Positions 1 through 7,464 of a DNA stretch of 64,000 bases are shown piece by piece. A model generated the notes under the pieces. The model was not told the DNA's origin and ran no database searches. It worked only from the letters and a program-made list of their open reading frames with translations. The translations under genes were made by a program, and so were the position numbers. This DNA is from Natronorubrum aibiense. GTDB taxonomy: Archaea > Halobacteriota > Halobacteria > Halobacteriales > Natrialbaceae. The stretch's first letter is position 1; every line of letters begins with the position of its first letter. The stretch is taken from positions 558,001 to 622,000 of the forward strand of contig NZ_CP045488.1 of the NCBI RefSeq assembly GCF_009392895.1. Reading direction: 5' to 3'.

Positions 1-558
1 AGCAGCATGCTGGGCGAACGTGTCCTCGTGATCCGGCGCGATTTCCGTCAGTCCGTCGGCGATGTTGTCGACCGACGTCATCGCCAGTTCGGGATCGAGC
101 CAGAAGTGCGGGTCCTTTGCATCCCCGACCGCCTCCTCGTCGGTCAGCGTGTCGGCGAGGTCGACCAGATTGACGCCTTCGCGGACGTTGATCAGACTCG
201 TTTCCTGCGTCTCGGTCTGGACGGTATCGATCGCTCGGTCGGCCCACGGCTGGAAGTCGGGACCGACGTGGATGAACGCGTCCGCGTCGGTGATATCGCG
301 CTGAATCGACGGGTCGGGCTCCCATCCGTGGCCGTGCATTCCCGTGGGAACGAGGTTCTCGACCGAAACGGGCGTCTCCGCGGCGATCCGTCTCGCGAAG
401 TCGTAGAACGTAAAGAAGGATGCAACGGCGACGGGCCCGCCACCGTCCTCGTTCGAACTGCCGAGACAACCAGCCAGTCCGGCGACCGCAGAGCCGCCGA
501 CTGCCGACACGACGTGTCGACGCGACCATCGGCCGTTGCGGAATCGAGTATCGCTCAT
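1..558 (-). CDS. metal ABC transporter substrate-binding lipoprotein, ZnuA/TroA-like (3' end cut by window)
   Basis: The first 186 residues are visible; the C-terminal part lies outside the window. The N-terminus has a twin-arginine pair (R13-R14) and a lipobox LAGC ending at C31, so the protein is probably Tat-exported and lipid-anchored. The mature part carries hallmarks of cluster A-I metal-binding receptors: a GMHGHGWEPDP segment, where one His normally binds the metal, and a PHFWLDP segment that normally gives the second ligand. The family captures Zn2+ or Mn2+ for an ABC importer, whose permease and ATPase genes would be expected just left of the window. A strong TATA box 25-32 nt upstream of the ATG implies a leaderless mRNA, and a palindrome just outside it suggests metal-dependent repression. 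Which metal is bound cannot be told from this part. Confidence 0.88.
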   Translation of the reverse strand, partial: MSDTRFRNGRWSRRHVVSAVGGSAVAGLAGCLGSSNEDGGGPVAVASFFTFYDFARRIAAETPVSVENLVPTGMHGHGWEPDPSIQRDITDADAFIHVGPDFQPWADRAIDTVQTETQETSLINVREGVNLVDLADTLTDEEAVGDAKDPHFWLDPELAMTSVDNIADGLTEIAPDHEDTFAQHAA

Positions 559-582
559 GCTACGAGAGACTGATTCGCCAAC

Positions 583-619
583 ATATATAATTAACTAACT
601 CAAATAGATGGTTTAGTTA
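583..619 (-). promoter_or_regulatory. TATA box plus palindromic operator of the metal-uptake gene
   Basis: On the minus strand TTATATAT (590-583) is centred about 28 nt before the ATG at 558, as expected for a leaderless haloarchaeal transcript. Directly upstream, TAACTAA (592-598) and TTAGTTA (613-619) form a perfect 7-bp inverted repeat with a 14-nt gap. Its place beside the TATA box of a metal-uptake gene suggests a binding site for a DtxR/MntR-type repressor. The regulator itself is not in the window. Confidence 0.6.
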
Positions 620-910
620 TGTCTAATTTAGATTGGCTTCGAGGATGATGGATTGCGGTCAGCAACCGACCGAGCCACTGTGGGAGGGTAGAACGCACTC
701 GAGAGAGGGAACAATGCTCCACTTGAGCGGTACTGACGCAAGTCGCCGTCGGCGAACTCACGGACGAATTCAGTCCCGTATTTAGATGGGACTAATTTGG
801 AGAGCTAGTTCAGAGAAGGATATGTTCACCTCGGCGGAAACGGTTCGATCGCTCTCGAGTGGCGACGTTCGTCGAGACTCGGAGTCGGCCTCGATCGGAG
901 GCGCGTGACG
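620..910. other. intergenic stretch with no convincing gene
   Basis: No ORF here has haloarchaeal coding character. The only structure seen is a perfect 6-bp inverted repeat, AGTCCC (772-777) and GGGACT (788-793), around an AT-rich 10-nt centre. It could be a hairpin or a protein-binding site. Confidence 0.5.
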
Positions 911-1504
911 CTACCGACCGAGCGTGTGGAACTCGTCGTTCGGCCGCATCTCCGCAAACATCGCGAGTCGGTTGCTCAGGTTGTAAAAGGCCGTGACGGC
1001 CGCGATATCCCAGATCGCCTCCTCGCTGAAGCCAGCCTCGCGCAGCGCCTCGAGGTCGTCCGGTTCGACCTCGGTCGGGTTCTCGGTCAGAGTCACGGCC
1101 ACGTCGAGCATCGTCCGGTGGGCGTCGTTGATATCCGCCGTCCGGTAGTTGGCGACCAGCTGATCTGCAAGTAAGGGGTCGTCGGCGTAGATCCGGACGA
1201 GCGCCCCGTGGGCCACGTTACAGTAGTAACAGTGATTGACACCGGAAACGGCGACGACGATCATCTCGATCTCCTCGCGCTCTAAGGCGGCGTCCTCGAC
1301 GAGGGCGTCGTGATACTGGAAGAAAGCGCGGAAGTGAGAGGGCTTGTATGCCATCGCCGAGAACACGTTCGGCGTGAAGCCGGCGCGCTCGGTCTCGGAT
1401 TCGATTCGCTCCTGCAGATCGTCCGGAAGGTCGTCGAACGCCGGGACGGGGAATCGGGCCATCGCATCATCGCCGAGTTTCGGGTCGGTGTCGGAGTTAC
1501 TCAT
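911..1504 (-). CDS. carboxymuconolactone decarboxylase / AhpD-like peroxidase-related protein
   Basis: 197 aa. It has the CMD-domain active-site signature: an acidic helix (E77-E80) followed by C92-x-x-C95 and H99 in NHCYYCNVAHG, which forms the redox-active dithiol relay of AhpD-type alkylhydroperoxidases. The length and the N-terminal extension before the CMD core fit the peroxidase-related branch. The likely role is cytosolic thiol-dependent peroxide detoxification or a related redox reaction; the substrate is unknown. It is transcribed alone, and the neighbours give no pathway hint. Confidence 0.85.
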   Translation of the reverse strand: MSNSDTDPKLGDDAMARFPVPAFDDLPDDLQERIESETERAGFTPNVFSAMAYKPSHFRAFFQYHDALVEDAALEREEIEMIVVAVSGVNHCYYCNVAHGALVRIYADDPLLADQLVANYRTADINDAHRTMLDVAVTLTENPTEVEPDDLEALREAGFSEEAIWDIAAVTAFYNLSNRLAMFAEMRPNDEFHTLGR

Positions 1505-1548
1505 GGCTACCGATTCACACGCATCCGTAATAACTCAGGGGCTCGAGT

Positions 1549-1965
1549 TCACTGCTCGTCGTCGACGACGCCACCGGCATCGACTGCCGCCTCGAGGACG
1601 GTCGCTTCGCTCGACGTCTCGAGCAGATGGGCCACGCAGTCACAGTCCGACGCCCCGAAGTCGGGGACGGGGTCGCCGGGGAGCGAGGCTGCTAGTTCAC
1701 ACTCCCGGTCGGCGTCGGGGAACGTGATCACGCGCTCGAGGGTCGTCTCCGGGTGGCCGAGCAGGTAGTCGATGTGCCAGTGGCGCGTCGCTCGCTCGCC
1801 GGCGGCGAGTTCGCGGTGGCGGTCGACGCGTGCGAACCCGCCCGGGCCGAACGCGCTGCCGACGTACGCGTAGGTTCCGGCGGTGAACTCGCGAGCGCCC
1901 AGCGCGCCGACGTCGATGCTCGTCGCTCGAGCGACGTCGACGACGAGAACGTAGGTTCCGCCCAT
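1549..1965 (-). CDS. DUF123 (GIY-YIG-like) domain protein
   Basis: 138 aa when started at the ATG at 1965, which places the typical opening GGTYVLVVDV at the N-terminus; an in-frame start further upstream would add an atypical segment. The order GTYVLVV, AGTYAYVGSAFGPGG, RHWHIDYLL and a late Cys pair (SDCDCVAHLL) matches DUF123, a family related to GIY-YIG endonucleases and often linked to DNA repair or fused to endonuclease III. No exact biochemical role is established. A copy of the 84-bp element lies about 120 nt upstream of the start. Confidence 0.8.
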   Translation of the reverse strand: MGGTYVLVVDVARATSIDVGALGAREFTAGTYAYVGSAFGPGGFARVDRHRELAAGERATRHWHIDYLLGHPETTLERVITFPDADRECELAASLPGDPVPDFGASDCDCVAHLLETSSEATVLEAAVDAGGVVDDEQ

Positions 1966-2082
1966 ACGGAACGTCGACAGCGAGGCGACAAAAACGGGCG
2001 TGATTCGTGGCAACTCGAGGCCGTGTCGCGGTGCCGTCCGAACCGGCACGGCGAGCGCCTCGGCGTTCGGCGTGGGAGACGT

Positions 2083-2166
2083 TATAGTAACAACTGAAAC
2101 GGTTTACCACCGATCGTACAGCCATCGTTCGATCGGGTGTGCACTGATTTTTCAGTGGCTACTATA
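2083..2166 (+). repeat. 84-bp palindromic element, copy A
   Basis: It runs from TATAGTAACAACTGA (2083-2097) to TCAGTGGCTACTATA (2152-2166); these ends are inverted repeats matching at 13 of 15 positions. In the middle is an imperfect 10-bp stem with a 7-nt loop (2110-2136). Copies B, C and D share the ends, the length and the central hairpin; copy E is diverged. It has the same orientation as copy B, and the two bracket the Q/R-rich gene. The stop codon of that gene (TGA, 2154-2152) lies inside the right terminal repeat. Confidence 0.85.
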
Positions 2167-3642
2167 GTTACGATAGTGGTCCCCGCGGCTTTCCTCGTCC
2201 CGGTGGTCCTGCTCGCGCTCGTGGACGTGCCGACGAGTGCTCATGTCTTCGTCTGCCTGCTGGGTGTGTCGGTGGTCCTCGCCGCCACCAGATCGCGGTC
2301 CGTGCTGGCCTCGTCGCTGTCCACCCATGTCGGTGCGTTCGCCGCGTTGACGGGGCTGTCGTTCGCGGCTTTCGGAGCCTTGATACCGATCGAACTCCGG
2401 CTCCTCGGTCCAGTCACCCTGCTCGTATCGCTGCCGCTGTTGGTGGTGCTCGAGGCCGCCACCGGACTGGTCGCCTATCCGATGTCGGTCGACGTCGCCA
2501 CGGTCGCCGGTGTCTCGCCGTCGGTCAGGCTGGCCCTGCTGGCCGCGCTGCCCTCGGTGCTGCTGGTCGAACTGAGTGTCGTCCTGTCGCTGCTCCGTAC
2601 GACGGTCGTGACCGCGCTGGAATCCCTGCTGGCTCCCACCGCGTTGGCTGACATCCGGACCCTGCCCGCGGTCACGCCCTTGCGCCTGCGGAGGACCGCG
2701 ATAGCCGCGATCTCGCCGGTCCTGCGGCGCCTGTTGGCGCTGCAACTCCGTCTCACCGCGCGGCAGCCGTTCCTCGCGTCCGCGGTCTTGTCCCGACTGC
2801 TGTTGACCGCGGCGCTGCTGGCGCGCTCGAGGCTGACGATCCCGTTGCTGGCGCTGGTCCTGCTGACGGTGGTCCTGTTGGCGGCCCTGAGATCGAGAGC
2901 CCCGTTCAGGTTGTTCCTCGCGGAACTGGGACTGGTCGCGCCCTCGCCGTTCCTGTCGCCGCGCCTCACCGCCGTACTCGAGGTTCGTCTCGTCGCGGAC
3001 GTCGGGTTCGAACTGGCTGCCAGGACCGGGCTGGCGCTCGCGGCGGGACCAGCCGCGCTCGCTGCGTCGACCCTGCATGCCGCCCTGCTCACCGTACTGG
3101 TCTTGCTGATAGCGCTGGCCCTGTTGTCCGTATTGGTTTTGCCGGCGTTGCTGGCCCTGCTGTCCGCGCTGTTGGCTGGGGCGCTGTTGGCCCTGGCCGG
3201 TCATTCCGTGCTGTTCTCGCTGTCCGTGCTGCCCGCGACTCGGCTGTCGATACTGCTCTTGGCGTTGCTGTCCGCGCTGCCCTCGAGTTTGCTGTTCGTA
3301 CTGCCCACCTCGGTCCTCGTGAATCTGTTCGCGCCGTGCCTCGCCGCCGTACTCGAGCGAGCCCTCCTCGAGCGCGTCGGTTTCGAAGCCGCTGTGCTGG
3401 CCGCCTCGCTGTGATCGCCTGCGATTCGTTCGCCGCTCCTGCTGACTTCCCATTCCCTGTTGCCGCCGCTGTGGTCGGTCCCGGTGGCCCTCGTCCCAGC
3501 GGTCCTGGGACTCGTGCTGTCCTCGCTGGGGGTCGTTGTGCCCTCGAGTTCGGCTCTCCTGAGACGCTCGATACCGCTCGCGGCCACGTTCGTACTCGAT
3601 CTCTCGGTCGGACGGTCGCTGCCGGTCGTTTGGATCGTTCAT
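2152..3642 (-). CDS. Gln/Arg/Gly-rich low-complexity protein of unknown function
   Basis: 496 aa, dominated by Q, R, G, E and D, with almost no hydrophobic core and therefore probably largely disordered. Two copies of a distinct unit end in LEYGGEARR (residues about 85-106 and 210-231); between and after them run irregular QQGQQRR, RGQQ and RGG-like tracts. The basic character is unusual in an otherwise acidic haloarchaeal proteome and would suit nucleic-acid or polyanion binding, but that is inference. The opposite strand encodes a hydrophobic Leu/Ala/Val-rich ORF that is only the mirror of CAG/CGN codons. The last five codons and the stop come from the terminal repeat of copy A. The gene is bracketed by copies A and B. 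I do not recognise the family. Confidence 0.65.
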   Translation of the reverse strand: MNDPNDRQRPSDREIEYERGRERYRASQESRTRGHNDPQRGQHESQDRWDEGHRDRPQRRQQGMGSQQERRTNRRRSQRGGQHSGFETDALEEGSLEYGGEARREQIHEDRGGQYEQQTRGQRGQQRQEQYRQPSRGQHGQREQHGMTGQGQQRPSQQRGQQGQQRRQNQYGQQGQRYQQDQYGEQGGMQGRRSERGWSRRERQPGPGSQFEPDVRDETNLEYGGEARRQERRGRDQSQFREEQPERGSRSQGRQQDHRQQDQRQQRDRQPRARQQRRGQQQSGQDRGREERLPRGETELQRQQAPQDRRDRGYRGPPQAQGRDRGQGPDVSQRGGSQQGFQRGHDRRTEQRQDDTQFDQQHRGQRGQQGQPDRRRDTGDRGDVDRHRIGDQSGGGLEHHQQRQRYEQGDWTEEPEFDRYQGSESRERQPRQRGERTDMGGQRRGQHGPRSGGGEDHRHTQQADEDMSTRRHVHEREQDHRDEESRGDHYRNYSSH

Positions 3643-3858
3643 GATTGGTGAATCGGTGTGCGGTCACCGCTCGCCGTTCCGTAAGCGAGAGGAACTGTTC
3701 GGTGTCGATTCGGTCACGCGCTGACGGGCGAGTGGTGTCGACGATGTGCTGTCGATCCAGCGGCGTGTGTTCACCCGTCAAGCGGATAAATCCAGAGCGT
3801 GAGATGTCGTGCAGCGGCGACAGACAGCGGCTTCAGGCCCGCTACTGCTGTCCGTGTA
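3643..3858. other. intergenic stretch upstream of the Q/R-rich gene
   Basis: It lies between the start of the Q/R-rich gene and copy B of the 84-bp element. I see no credible gene and no clear TATA box; the short ORFs have non-haloarchaeal composition. Confidence 0.4.
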
Positions 3859-3942
3859 TAGAGTAGCAACTGAAGCGGTTTACACACCGATCGTACGACG
3901 ACTGTGCGACCGTGTGGACATTGACTGTGAGTGGCTACTATA
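3859..3942 (+). repeat. 84-bp palindromic element, copy B
   Basis: It begins TAGAGTAGCAACTGA (3859-3873) and ends TGAGTGGCTACTATA (3928-3942), with the central hairpin around CCGATCGTAC and GTGCGACCG. It has the same length and orientation as copy A. The stop codon of the KaiC-like gene to its right (TAG, 3940-3938) is formed by the CTATAG terminus of this copy. Confidence 0.85.
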
Positions 3943-4909
3943 GTTCAGCGGAGGACGAGCCCACGGGTACGTCGCGGGCGTCGGCAGCTCCGTGCGCGAC
4001 GAGTCCCCGTACAGGTTCGTACTCGTAGGTGATCCACTGTGGGAGGTGCTGGGCCCCAGTCAGTTTCCGAACGCCGAGTTGTCTGTGTCGAACGTCCGAC
4101 TCGAGGTGGTCGGCTAGCCGAAGGTCGACGATGCCGTCGACGATGGACGCATCGCCGGGCCCCCAGTCACCCTTGGCGACCGTTCCAGCCACAATCGGGA
4201 CATAGCGGGCCTTGCACACCGCTGCTCGCGTTTCCGTGACGAACGCGTGACGGTGGTGGTCCTCGAACTCGTCGAGCGAGTCGATCGTCACCAATCCAGT
4301 CTCGGTCATCTCGAGGTCGTCGAGCGCCTCGTTCAGGCCGGAGAGGATCGGCTCGATGTCGGTCGGCTCCTCGATCGCGACGATCGAGTCGACAGCGGTT
4401 TTCCCGACGAACTCGATCCACGTGCTCCGTCGCTCGAGGAACGTCTCGCGGTCCGTGAGCCGATGGGTGAAACAGTCGATGATCCGAAGTCGATCGTCCT
4501 CGAGTGCGGGCAGGACGTTCCAGCCGGTCTCGAAAAAGCGCTCGAGGATCGCTGTCGGTGGGGTCGTCGCGGTGACGATCGCGGCGGGTTCGCCCCGCTC
4601 TACGGCGCGCCAGACGAGTTCGGTCAGGAGTTCGGTCCGACGGGTGCCCGCCTCGCCGACGAGCGAGATGAACGAGTCCGTCGGCACGCCGTTGGGGACG
4701 AGCGAGTCGAGCGGTTCGACACCCGTGGCGATGCGCTTGTACGCGCTCGGGTCGGCCATCGTCGCATCGTCGGTCCCGGCGTCGCGACAGGCCGTCGAAC
4801 AGAAGTAGCCGTCGTCGGTTTCTTTCGGTTCGCCGGGGATCGGGTAGTGACAGTGATCGCACTCGAGGGGGTAGTCGCCGGGTCGATCCGATCGCTGGTG
4901 TGATGACAT
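3938..4909 (-). CDS. KaiC/RAD55-like RecA-superfamily protein with N-terminal zinc finger and degenerate Walker A
   Basis: 323 aa. The N-terminus has a treble-clef-like zinc motif (C17-x2-C20 and C37-x3-C41). The rest resembles the HTR-like/RAD55 branch of RecA-fold ATPases: YKRIATGVEPLDSLVPNGVPTDSFISLVGEAGTRRT aligns with the KaiC opening, but the P-loop reads GEAGTRRT (85-92) instead of GxxGxGKT, losing the key Lys. Nucleotide binding is therefore doubtful, and a regulatory or signalling role is more likely. It is a single gene. Its last codon and stop are supplied by the 84-bp element, copy B. Confidence 0.75.
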   Translation of the reverse strand: MSSHQRSDRPGDYPLECDHCHYPIPGEPKETDDGYFCSTACRDAGTDDATMADPSAYKRIATGVEPLDSLVPNGVPTDSFISLVGEAGTRRTELLTELVWRAVERGEPAAIVTATTPPTAILERFFETGWNVLPALEDDRLRIIDCFTHRLTDRETFLERRSTWIEFVGKTAVDSIVAIEEPTDIEPILSGLNEALDDLEMTETGLVTIDSLDEFEDHHRHAFVTETRAAVCKARYVPIVAGTVAKGDWGPGDASIVDGIVDLRLADHLESDVRHRQLGVRKLTGAQHLPQWITYEYEPVRGLVAHGAADARDVPVGSSSAEL

Positions 4910-5089
4910 AGGCGCGGCGACCTACGGGAGACGGGGGAAAAGAACTAGTTCGTCGGACACGTGACTGTCGCGTCCATGAGAGTGTCGACGGATTGAATGA
5001 TCGCTCGAGGCAAGGTGTGTGAGACCGTTGCTCGATCGTCGACGGGGCGCTCCGCCACCGTTTTCTGCGGGTGCGACGACGACCCTCAC

Positions 5090-6079
5090 ATGGACACCGC
5101 ACTCGTTATCGGCGGCACGCGGTTTATTGGCCGGCATCTCGTGGACGACCTGCTCGAGCACGGGTACGACGTGACGATCTTCAACCGCGGGACGCACGAC
5201 AATCCGTTCGAGACTGACGACCGCGTCAGCCACGTCGCGGGCGATCGGACGAACGACTCGGCGCTCGAAGCGGCAGCGATGACGGTCGACCCCGACGCCG
5301 TCTTCGACTGCGTGGCCTACCACCCGAAAGACGTTCGGGCCGCGACGCGCATCTTCGCGGACTGTGAGGCGTACGTCTACGTCTCGAGCGGCGCCGCCTA
5401 CGGCCGCGAGGAGATCCCGAAACGCGAAGGCGAGACGCCGCTCGAGTCCTGTACGGCCGAGCAGGCGACTGACGACTCGAGCGACACGTACGGCAATCGC
5501 AAGGCCGAGGGCGATCGCGCGGTCGCCGCGGCCGCAGAACAGGGCATCAACGCGATGAGCGTCCGCCCGCCGATCGTCTACGGGCCCCACGACTACACCG
5601 AGCGGCTCGACTGGTGGATCGACCGGGTAAACCGCTTCGACCGCGTGCTCGTTCCCGGTGACGGGACGAACGTCCGACACCGCGTGTACGTCGAAGACGT
5701 CGCCAGCGCCCTGCGAATCGTCGCCGAACGCGGCGAGGCTGGCGAGGCGTACAACGTCGGCGACCGACGCCTCACGACGCTCGAGGAGATGGTCGACCTG
5801 ATCGCCGCGCAACTGGACACCGACGTCAAGGTCGTCCACGCCGGCCCGCACGAACTCGCCGCCGGCGAGATCGAACTCGAGGACTTCCGCCTCTATCGAT
5901 CGTACCCGCACGTGCTCTCGACGGCGAAACTCGCCGCGCTGGGCTGGGAGTCGACGCCGCTCGAGGAAGCTATGGGCCGAGCCGTCGACGACCACCTCGA
6001 GAGCGACCGCGACGGCAGCGAGTACGGCCCGGAACGGGACGCCGAAGAGCGGGTACTGGGGATTCTCGAGACGCTCTGA
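5090..6079 (+). CDS. NAD-dependent epimerase/dehydratase (extended SDR)
   Basis: 329 aa from the ATG at 5090, which places the Rossmann fingerprint GGTRFIG at residues 8-14; an earlier in-frame start would add a non-conserved tail. The SDR catalytic pair is Y134-GNR-K138, preceded by VYVSSGAAYG. Extended SDRs act on nucleotide sugars or similar substrates with NAD(H). The order of motifs also resembles the CSP41-like archaeal branch. It stands upstream of egsA on the same strand with a gap of about 100 nt, so co-transcription is possible but not shown. Confidence 0.85.
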   Translation: MDTALVIGGTRFIGRHLVDDLLEHGYDVTIFNRGTHDNPFETDDRVSHVAGDRTNDSALEAAAMTVDPDAVFDCVAYHPKDVRAATRIFADCEAYVYVSSGAAYGREEIPKREGETPLESCTAEQATDDSSDTYGNRKAEGDRAVAAAAEQGINAMSVRPPIVYGPHDYTERLDWWIDRVNRFDRVLVPGDGTNVRHRVYVEDVASALRIVAERGEAGEAYNVGDRRLTTLEEMVDLIAAQLDTDVKVVHAGPHELAAGEIELEDFRLYRSYPHVLSTAKLAALGWESTPLEEAMGRAVDDHLESDRDGSEYGPERDAEERVLGILETL

Positions 6080-6184
6080 GTCGCGGTGCGGGCGCTTGGG
6101 TCGTCTCGCGGCCGGACAACGATAGGTGGCCGATCGTTCGAACAACAGGAAAAACACATGGCCCGCGGGTGAGTGAGAGCAGGT

Positions 6185-7246
6185 ATGTTCGAAAAGTCGA
6201 CGTGGATTCGCCTGCCGCGAAACGTCGTCGTCGGTCACGGAGTTATCGACCAGGTCGTCGACGTGATCGACGACCTCCACCTGCAGGGTCGGCCGCTGTT
6301 CGTAACCAGTCCGACGCCACGGGAGGTCGCCGCGGAGCCGATCGTCGCGGCGTTCGAAGCCACCGGCGTCGAGCCCGCAATCGTCACGATCGAGACGGCG
6401 ACGTTCGACGCCGTCGAGCGCGTGATCGAGACCGCAGAAGCCGAAGACGTCTCCTACCTCGTCGGTATCGGCGGCGGGAAGGCCATCGACATTGCCAAGA
6501 TGGCGAGCTATCACCTCGAGATGGGCTTCTGTTCGGTGCCGACGGCAGCCAGTCACGACGGCATCGTGAGCAACCGGGGCTCCGTGCCGGACGGCGACTC
6601 CCGCCACAGCGTCGCGGCCGAGCCGCCGCTTGCAGTGATCGCGGACACCGAGATTTTGGCCGACGCGCCGTGGGAGCTGACGACGGCGGGCTGTGCGGAC
6701 ATCATCTCGAACTACACCGCCGTGATGGACTGGCGGCTCGCCCACCGACTGAAAAACGTCGAGTACTCCGAGTACGCCGCTGCCCTCTCGGAGATGACCG
6801 CCGAAATCCTCGTGGACAACGCCGACCTCATCCGGCCCGGGCTCGAGGAGTCGGCCTGGGTCGTCACGAAGGCGCTCATGTCCTCGGGCGTCGCGATGAG
6901 TATCGCCGGCTCCTCTCGCCCGGCGAGCGGTGCGGAACACCTCTTCTCGCACCAACTCGATCGAATTGCACCCGAGGCGGCCTTACACGGCCATCAGGTC
7001 GGCGTCGGCTCGATCATGACCGCGTACTTACACGGCGGCGAGCGCGGCATCTGGCGAGACATTCGGGACGCACTCGCGAGTATCGACGCGCCGACGACCG
7101 CGGCCGAACTGGGAATCGACGACGAAACCGTCATCGAGGCGCTGACGACCTGCCACGAGATCCGCGATCGCTACACGATTCTCGGCGATGGGATGAACGA
7201 GCGCGCGGCACGCGAGGTCGCGACGAAGACTGGCGTCATTAATTGA
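6185..7246 (+). CDS. egsA: sn-glycerol-1-phosphate dehydrogenase
   Basis: 353 aa. It makes sn-glycerol-1-phosphate from dihydroxyacetone phosphate with NAD(P)H, the step that sets the archaeal stereochemistry of ether lipids. The family motifs are present: GIGGGKAIDIAK (NAD binding, G96-K99 region), SVPTAASHDGI with the Zn ligand D125, then EHLFSHQLD and LHGHQVGVGSI, which carry the two Zn-ligand His residues. The ATG at 6185 is chosen over one 12 nt upstream because the family starts at MFEKSTWIRLPRNV. Length is normal. This is a core, probably constitutive gene. Confidence 0.95.
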   Translation: MFEKSTWIRLPRNVVVGHGVIDQVVDVIDDLHLQGRPLFVTSPTPREVAAEPIVAAFEATGVEPAIVTIETATFDAVERVIETAEAEDVSYLVGIGGGKAIDIAKMASYHLEMGFCSVPTAASHDGIVSNRGSVPDGDSRHSVAAEPPLAVIADTEILADAPWELTTAGCADIISNYTAVMDWRLAHRLKNVEYSEYAAALSEMTAEILVDNADLIRPGLEESAWVVTKALMSSGVAMSIAGSSRPASGAEHLFSHQLDRIAPEAALHGHQVGVGSIMTAYLHGGERGIWRDIRDALASIDAPTTAAELGIDDETVIEALTTCHEIRDRYTILGDGMNERAAREVATKTGVIN

Positions 7247-7464
7247 GTGGACGCTGCGGGGAAGCCGTCGTTCGGGCCCGGCTCGAGTATACAGTCGGAA
7301 TCGGGGGGAGCTGTAACCAACCCGAACAGTTATTTTCGGGATCGTTGGATGTGTGTATTGACAGCAATGTTCACTGATATCGATACTCGTATCGTCGGTC
7401 TGCCATCGGAGACCACCCACGGTACCGAGTCGTCAGTCATCACCACCGCGAGCGAGCACGGCCG

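Noticed and set aside
2137-3414. Plus-strand 425-aa Leu/Ala/Val-rich ORF that looks like a membrane protein
   Set aside because: It is the exact mirror of the CAG/CGN-rich minus-strand gene; its hydrophobicity comes from CTG/GCG complements, and it lacks defined helices, loops and charges.
4922-6955. 677-aa minus-strand ORF across the epimerase and egsA genes
   Set aside because: Antisense to two clearly recognised enzymes; Arg/His/Val-rich with no domain, typical of shadow frames in GC-rich haloarchaeal DNA.
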